A DNA stretch of 64,000 nt, from NCBI RefSeq assembly GCF_047948215.1, contig NC_134465.1, forward strand, positions 40,400,153 to 40,464,152, in the 5' to 3' direction. Source of the DNA: Lycorma delicatula (Eukaryota > Arthropoda > Insecta > Hemiptera > Fulgoridae). The notes beneath the pieces are model-generated. The model made no database searches. It was not told where the DNA came from and saw only the letters and a list, made by a program, of their open reading frames with translations. This document shows positions 57,368 through 64,000 of this stretch, in pieces (positions within the stretch are counted from its first letter, which is position 1; the number at the start of each line of letters is the position of its first letter). A program made the translations under genes and the position numbers.

Positions 57368-59194
57368 AAACCCATTTTCTGCTAACAAAAAGTAAGTCTG
57401 ATTTCACTCCATGCTGACCAAAAAAAAAACGCAAAAATGCATTTAAAAATAACAGTTTCTTTAATATAGACCGTTAAAGTTTGATTCTGATAGTCAAATT
57501 CAGTTAATGCATGTAAATATGTTTGGATTAATTCATTTTTTCTCATTTAGACTTTACATTTAGGGTTTTCTGTATTTGCATTTTTCACTATACAAACAAG
57601 AATTGTTATTTCGGTCGAAAGATTTATTTATTATATGAATTGAAGTAAGCATTTTGTCGATAACAATAAATATAATTTGTTCCTTTCTTTGTTTACTACT
57701 GTGTTTTGGAACAGAGTAAGAGTAGCTAGGCTGTTAATAGGATATATTTAAAATAGTAGAAACATTTTGTATTTTATTCTAATAAATTTCATTAATTTTA
57801 TAATGGTTTCGATGCAAAGATTATTTTTTATGTTAGGTGTTGCTTAAGTTTTAGTTACTTTTTGTTTATAGATACATCCATATTATGTGAGAAATATATT
57901 TTTATTGAATGTCTGTTGTATAGTATGTTATTTGATAACATTTAATTTTTATTTTAAATTATTTATTCTTTGAATGACATTCATTTTGTTTTTAATTACA
58001 TTATTAATAATTTTAGTATTTGTCTTGTGATATATGTGTTTTTTTAAATATTTTTACATATTATTTTTTTAATGAACTGTGAAACGATCGATAGATTACA
58101 TCAATATAGTTATGATTATAAAAAAAGTAATGTCTCAATTTTTTTCTAATTTTATTATTATATGTGTGATTTAAATTTTTTTTTTACTTTTAATAAATAT
58201 TGTGTTTTATTAATTAATTTCATTATATTAATGATTGTGTTGGTATAAATCTTGTTGATGTAATCAGAAAAAAAATTAATATTTTGTGTAATAATCACCA
58301 TTATAATGTTACGGAGTCTAAAATCACCAATATAAATGTTTGAAATATATGAATTCAGATTAATGTTAAATTCTTTTCTCTTTTTTTTGTACCAGCTATT
58401 AAACTAAAAGAATACTGGTTTCATCGTAGAACATAAGAACTTACAGCAATTTTATTGAAAGATTAATAAAATAAAATATTGAGTCTTAAATTTTGTCATA
58501 AAACAAAACCAAATATAGGTAAAGATTTCATAGCAAAATATCATTCATTCTATTCAAGTAACGTGTAAGAAAGAGCTACGGAAATTGGAAAAGCAGTACC
58601 CTCTCATTACCCCATATGTTAAGATGTTAATGTTTCTCTTAATTTGTATATTCAGAAAATATATTTCACAATAGTATTATATAAATATTATTAATGAAAT
58701 TCATGAAGTATGTTATCATTTTAAAAAAAATTTAACTTTAGGAGTGCAGTACAGCATATTACATAAATTTTTAGATCGCCTGTAACTTAAAGAAAAGTAT
58801 TATCGTACTGAATATTTCCTTATGATCTTCTAAATGATACGGTAAAGGGAGTTTTTTAGAGTTACAAATTTATATTTGTAACTAATCGACATGTCTGTGA
58901 ACTGCTTCACTGCACTAATGAAAGAAAAAAATAAATGATGGCTGTTCAATCAGTACTGGTTATAATATATAATATGCGCATTCACAGCCTCTTTTCTATA
59001 TTTTTATATACTTGAAAAATTATTACATAATGTCATACAAAATATCTTACGTATACGTTCAGCACTATTTGCATTTTGTTTATTTTTCAAAAATAAAAAA
59101 ATAAAATGCTTTTTGATTTTCAAAAGAATTATTTAAAAATTATAGCTGTTTCGGTAACAGTACCTTTGTCAGATAATATATGTACAGGAAATAC
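54706..59194. other. Gene-free AT-rich interval
   Basis: Very AT-rich. It contains a (TA)n run at 57345-57367 and a possible box-B-bearing SINE scrap near 55415 (minus strand GTTGGTTCAAGCACC). No coding sense. Confidence 0.5.
57345..57367. repeat. (TA)n microsatellite
   Basis: About 11 uninterrupted TA units in an AT-rich interval. Confidence 0.85.
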
Positions 59195-60474
59195 TAGGCG
59201 TATTTTTTAAGGAAGGTCAGTTTTGATATAAAAATTGAAATAGTGAAATAGAAAAAAACTTTATTAATAAACTTACACACACACACACACTATTTTTCTA
59301 CATATTCACCATTCACTGCAAGACATTTTTGATATCAGCTTACCGATCTCATTATTACATTAGTGAAGAATTCTCCCACCTGTGATTTAAACCAGTTAAT
59401 TACTCTGTTTTTCAATTCATCATCATATTAAAACTTCTCCGATGGAAAGCCATTGTTTTAAATGGAGAAAAAGGTAATCACTCTGTCCAAGATCCGAACC
59501 GTAAGGCGGATGTTCGAAGATTTCCCAATGAAATCGTCGCAGTTGTTCAGCAGTTTTGTTTGCCATCTGAAGTTGCACGTTATCGTTGAGAAACAAAATC
59601 CCATTGGTTAGTATCCTGCGCCTTTTGTTTTGAATCGAACGTCTTAAGTTTTGTAAGAGTTTCACAGTATGTATCGGCATTAACAGTTCTTTTGCATTCA
59701 AGAAATTCAATTGGCAATATCCCTTCAGTGTCCCAAAAAACTGTAGCCATAAGCTTTTCATTGGACTTCAGGGATGATGAATGCCGCTGTCGCATCAACT
59801 GCCATTTTATCTCAACATTTGAATAAGATATCTGCGTTTCATCACTGGTCACACGTCTTTCCATATATCATCAGCTTCATTTTTGTAGCATCTCAAAAAG
59901 TTTGAGCCGTAGCAAGACGATTTTCTTTATATGTTTTATCATTATTTTTGGTACTTGTCTGGAACATGACTTTTTTTAATCCAGTGTTTCAGTTGAGATG
60001 TAGTAAATTACTGATCGTGAAACAAAAGCAAATTCAGTTGATAATTGAGAAACAGTAAGTCTTTTGCATTCATTTTTCAGTCGATTCATCTGTGATGATG
60101 GTCAGGTGATCGCTTCGTTCTTCATCATGAACATTTGTTCTTCCTTCCTGAAACAAACGACAAGCTTCAAACTTTACTTTTGCAAATAACACCGGGTTTG
60201 TAAACATCAACAATTTCTCTATGAATATCATCAACAGATTTGTTTTTTCCAATAGATAACGAATTACTGATCGCACTTCATAACTTGTGGGATTATTTAT
60301 TGTAGTGCTCATTTCAGCCAGGATATACACAGCAACTAATGTGAATAACGTTAACTTAGTGTTGCTAACAGATGGATCATTGATATAAATGCATGTGCTA
60401 CACTAGCACCATCAATTTCCAACACATCTAATGGTGGCAAATTGAAAACTGCCCTTACTTAAAAAACACGCCTA
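59195..60474. mobile_element. Nearly full-length mariner element, second family
   Basis: Left end TAGGCGTATTTTTTAAGGAA; right end reversed TAGGCGTGTTTTTTAAGTAA, and the match continues through GG(T/G)CAGTTTT. The inverted repeats are about 30 bp and include the TA target. Length 1280 bp. It belongs to a family different from the 17850 element by end sequence. The transposase is on the minus strand. Confidence 0.85.
59423..60312 (-). pseudogene. Broken mariner (DD34D) transposase with all three Asp codons still present
   Basis: Start ATG at 60312 (MSTTINNPTSYEVRSVIRYL). The N-terminal helix-turn-helix is followed by ACRLFQEGRTNVHDEERSDH in the linker. The first catalytic Asp is in RRVTSDETQ (59580-59864). 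MATVFWDTEGILPIEFLECK follows. The second Asp is in LFLNDNVQLQMANKT and the third in HPPYGSDLGQSDYLFL, with exactly 34 residues between them in one open stretch (59423-59761). Breaks: a stop or frameshift between the N-terminal part (ends 60070) and the first Asp, and a frame change around 59580-59760. Unlike the mariner at 17850, no active-site residue is lost. Confidence 0.85.
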
Positions 60475-63425
60475 ATATTACAGAATTGTATTCTTTTAAT
60501 ATATTCTGTACATAAAACATATTTTGTTTTCGTAGAAACATAATGCTTTGAGTGCCACCCACTTATATGAACCTCCTTGTAGAACTGTTGGTTATTTTAA
60601 TTTCCTTCTAAAAATTCTGGCCATTTGTTACTCATCACTTACATTTGTATTTTATTTTTTAATTAAAATGTAAGTGTACTTTTGTCATAAATATTTTGAT
60701 TTTGTAACATCCTGATTATTACTTTTGAATAAAAAAGATTCCTAACAGGATTCTTTCCATAAAAAAGATTAATAATAATTTGATTATTTTATAAAATTTT
60801 TTTTTTTTTTAAATCTAAGTATTGCATTAAAAAATCTTTAAAAGATATTAAAATATAATATTTATAATTTTTTATATTAGATATTGTTTTTTAGTTTTGA
60901 AGAAACTGGAATCACAGACTGTATTATGAACGATAAAACATGTTAGCTCAGAACGTAATGTAAACTTATATTTTACATTTAATTATGAATTCTTATATGC
61001 GTTATTAATGTGATCATTTGATTAAAAATGTACTAAACCATAAGATTCTCAGAGCTATATAATTAAAACATTATTATATAATATTACAAACACGGCACTC
61101 AAAATTAATCTAATATATATATTTTTTATAAATTTAATGAATTACATCTTAAGATTGTTTTTGGATTTGAAAAAAGTTTTTAATCAGAGATTAACAATTT
61201 CATTTTTACAAAATGTTTTGTCTTCTAAATTTTTCATTATATAAATAAGAATATTACATTTGTTTCTTTTCAAGTATTTTACACTTTTATTTTTATTTTG
61301 AATATAGTGGTAAAGTTATTAGTTGAAAATGCCAAGTATCTATAGTATAAACCATCAAAAAGCTCTCAAGATGTAGTTAATATAGTACTTTCATTCAGAA
61401 ATTGGAGGGATGTTTCAGAAGGTTTTTTATTATTTGATTTTACTAAGATGAGGGCAATGTATTTGGGTATTTTTATTTGTTTATATTCTAATAATTTCAG
61501 AACCATTCTAATAATTGATGTAATACCATGAATATGAAAATTGTTTGATCAGATTAATTTTTTTCATTTATTCAAGTGGCTACGTCAGTTTTTACTGATC
61601 ATGTGATTTACTATTATTAAAAATATACTATTATTAAAAAACTAATTTTGTTTGAAATTCATAAAGAGGATTATTAAAAACAAATATGTATGAATTCCAT
61701 TTCACCTGCAGAGTAGAGCGTTGTATGTAATTTATCGCATCGCTACAGAAGGGCGTATATTAATCTGTTGTTTTAAATTATATTCTATTCTTTCTTATGG
61801 CTTTAATGTGTCTAAAATATATGAATTCAAAGATCATCTGAGTTGCTTTTTATGAGAAATCTATTATACGACCAGTAGTGCACGTTATAGGATCCCGCTG
61901 TTATATATGTATATATTAATATATAGAAGTTTGGTCTTGGTAATAGAATTATAGAATGGGGGATTTTAAGAAGGTCAACCTCTATAGTAATTGCTTACGT
62001 TTTTCTTTTTCTTTTTTATTGTTAAAATTATTTATTCTTTAGATAGAGATGTCGACATAATTTAGTATAAATTTACTGTAATTTTTAAATCGTACTTTTT
62101 AATTTGTTAATTACATATAAATTTAGGTTTTAGTGTATTTTAATTTTTTTTCTGTTTGTATTATATTGTTTATATAACATTATTGTATGATTTTTTTGTT
62201 TTATAATAAGCGTAGTTAAATAATTTATTTAAAAAATAGCAATTAATAATTGTAGAATATCTAATTACACGTTTTCTAAATGTAAACTACTCATGGATCT
62301 ACTTATTTTTAAAAAAAAAATTAAGTTTTATAAATAAATTTTTTTAGACATTTTTAAATCGGTATTTATAACATTTTTCACAACATAATTTTCACTTAAT
62401 ATTCCTACTCCTTGCTTTATAAATAATTTTTTAATGTTCACAAATGAACTGTTTCTTGAATCTCAGTTGAACATTACATTTAATGACTACTTATCAGGTC
62501 AATAACAAAAATTATATGAAGGATTTGGATTAATGAACCCATTTTGTTTTTGTGGAGATTATAATAAAATGAGATCAACCTTAAATAACTACCGTATATA
62601 AAAAAATTTAATGTAACATATAGCGTTCTCCAACCATTGTCTGTCGGCAAGTGCTGTGTTCACTCTGACTTTATATTTTTATATTATTCATTCATTTTCT
62701 ATGGTTTTTAAAATTAGATATGTTACAGCAGTTAAAAAATAAGTACAAGTACTTTACTATTATACATGTAGATATGAATTATAATTTTTTCACACGTAGC
62801 TGCTCGTATATTTTGTATTTCTTGTTACATCGCATTCAGATGACAGCTGTGCTTGGTTCCCTCATTAGTCACCACAGTTTAATGTTTTATGAGTGGATAA
62901 TAAGCTTGTTTACTATTCTTGCTTCATTTTTACTTTTTCAGTTAAACGTATCTTTGTATCTCCTTTTTAAGTGTTTATTACATTGTAATATATTGTTTTA
63001 TAAATCATTTTTTTGTTTTTTTTTATTCACTTTAAAATGTTTGTGATTGTAAGTATTGAAAACAAAATATTGCATTGCTGTTTTACAATATATATGCTTA
63101 TTATTTATTGTTCAATCATATTAAAACCGAATTTTTTTTGTAGTTTCAAAAAAAAAGAATTACAATAAAAAACTAATGTCCATTGAAAATTTTACAGTAA
63201 TATTTTTACTAATTCAAGAAAAACTGAAATAAACATTAATAAATTGAATATTAATGTATTATTTAAATACATGTATACATGTATAAATACAATTAATTTT
63301 ATTCAGAACAGTTTTTTAAGTTCAATTCTTTCAATTCAATTCAACTCTTCATTATTGTAATGTGCTTGTGTATCCTATATTTTTAGTTCCTATGTTACTT
63401 ACACTTCAACATCTATTGCTTTTAT
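60475..63425. other. Gene-free AT-rich interval
   Basis: No gene, repeat pair or transposon signature recognised. Open stretches such as 62720-63046 are hydrophobic readings of T-rich DNA without motifs. Confidence 0.5.
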
Positions 63426-63429
63426 TCCA

Positions 63430-63620
63430 CAGCCTCTCTTGAAATAACTTTTCTTTCAAAATCTCCTTAATGCAATCTGTCGAAATCATATATGGTCTAC
63501 TTCCTGGTGACCTTCCTTATATTCACTTAGGGTATCGCACATCTTCCATCTTCATTGCATTTCCAAACCAACTTTATATTGGTTTGTCCGATCCCAAAAA
63601 CTTTTATGTACTTGCATTGA
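63430..63620 (-). pseudogene. LINE C-terminal scrap
   Basis: The minus strand reads KVFGIGQTNIKLVWKCNEDG, R-IPK, GRSPGSRPYMISTDCIKEIL and KEK. The order (GH-like position, EDGR-PK, GR-PG-RP, W/S-DCIKE-L) matches the C-terminal tail of RTE-like insect elements. About 60 codons, with stops. The sequence to its right up to 64000 shows no clear continuation. Confidence 0.45.
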
Positions 63621-64000
63621 ATCTACGTCATTCCTGTCGGATATTATCTATTTATCTATTGCATAAATAACAAGAGGGGCATAATACACATAGAATTTTT
63701 ATTTTCTATGTAATTAATCCATTCTATAACAATTGGTTTATATTTTGGAAAATTTTGTTTCTTTCTTCAACCTATTCGTGATCTCGTAACTCGTTTTTCT
63801 ACTTTTTCAGTGAGGGCATAAGATAAATAAATTTTAATTGCCCTCTTCAAGACTATACCATCCTAATTCCTTAAACCTACCCATATTATCACTTCACTTT
63901 TCTTTTTTCTAATTTTCAAACTATGCAATTTTATTTACTCCTTCAATGATTTTTGTGCCTATTTTATATTTTATCATAATGTTATATTAAGAAAATTCAA
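63621..64000. other. Window end, nothing recognised
   Basis: AT-rich. It may continue the LINE scrap on the minus strand, but no motif is convincing. Confidence 0.4.

Noticed and set aside
62720..63046. 108-codon hydrophobic reading
   Set aside because: Leu/Phe/Ser-rich translation of T-rich DNA; no start context, splice sites or motif.
1..64000. CRISPR arrays, operons, ribosome binding sites, riboswitches
   Set aside because: The window is eukaryotic nuclear DNA; no regularly spaced repeats or operon-like gene order are present.

Overview
The window is AT-rich (roughly 70% A+T by eye) nuclear DNA of an animal, almost certainly an insect. The evidence is long introns with canonical GT-AG junctions, several mariner-family transposons, BEL/Pao and Ty3/gypsy fragments, non-LTR retrotransposon pieces and tRNA-derived SINEs. 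The TE mix feels hemipteran to me, but that is an impression and not a demonstrated assignment.

One host gene can be supported. It runs left to right. Eight coding exons can be joined in one continuous frame: 1328-1536, 3211-3298, 9531-9745, 12716-12829, 16465-16540, 28927-29000, 36100-36232 and 42420-42709. They total 1199 nt, that is 398 codons plus stop after two leading bases. The 5' part lies outside the window. The protein segment is low-complexity, Ser/Thr/Pro-rich, then Val/Ala/Thr-rich, and ends in a polyglutamine block and a basic tail. It looks like the disordered C-terminal end of a large nuclear or chromatin-type protein. I do not recognise it firmly and give no symbol. Exons 1 and 3 of the window are homologous (an internal exon duplication), and the exon phases form in-frame cassettes.

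The introns hold most of the recognisable mobile DNA. Intron 3.3-9.5 kb has a LINE remnant, a transposon with about 220-bp inverted ends, and a transposase scrap. Intron 9.7-12.7 kb has a SINE with a perfect target-site duplication and an inverted SINE pair. Intron 12.8-16.5 kb has a dispersed repeat and a BEL/Pao gag fragment. Intron 16.5-28.9 kb has a nearly full-length mariner, a second mariner remnant, two LINE pieces and a SINE. Intron 29.0-36.1 kb has a mariner remnant, a composite foldback element, a pogo-like element and adjacent perfect hairpins. Intron 36.2-42.4 kb has a gypsy gag-pol fragment, a solo transposon end next to a 60-bp palindrome, and a second copy of the dispersed repeat.

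From 42.7 kb to the end there is the 3' UTR and then about 20 kb with no supportable host gene. It contains a possible piggyBac-like element (45.3-46.9 kb), SINEs, a broken copy of a conserved Cys-rich repeat-associated protein (50.3-51.15 kb), two LINE scraps and a second nearly full-length mariner (59.2-60.5 kb). Every transposable element seen is broken. I see no prokaryotic features, CRISPR arrays or functional rRNA or tRNA genes.
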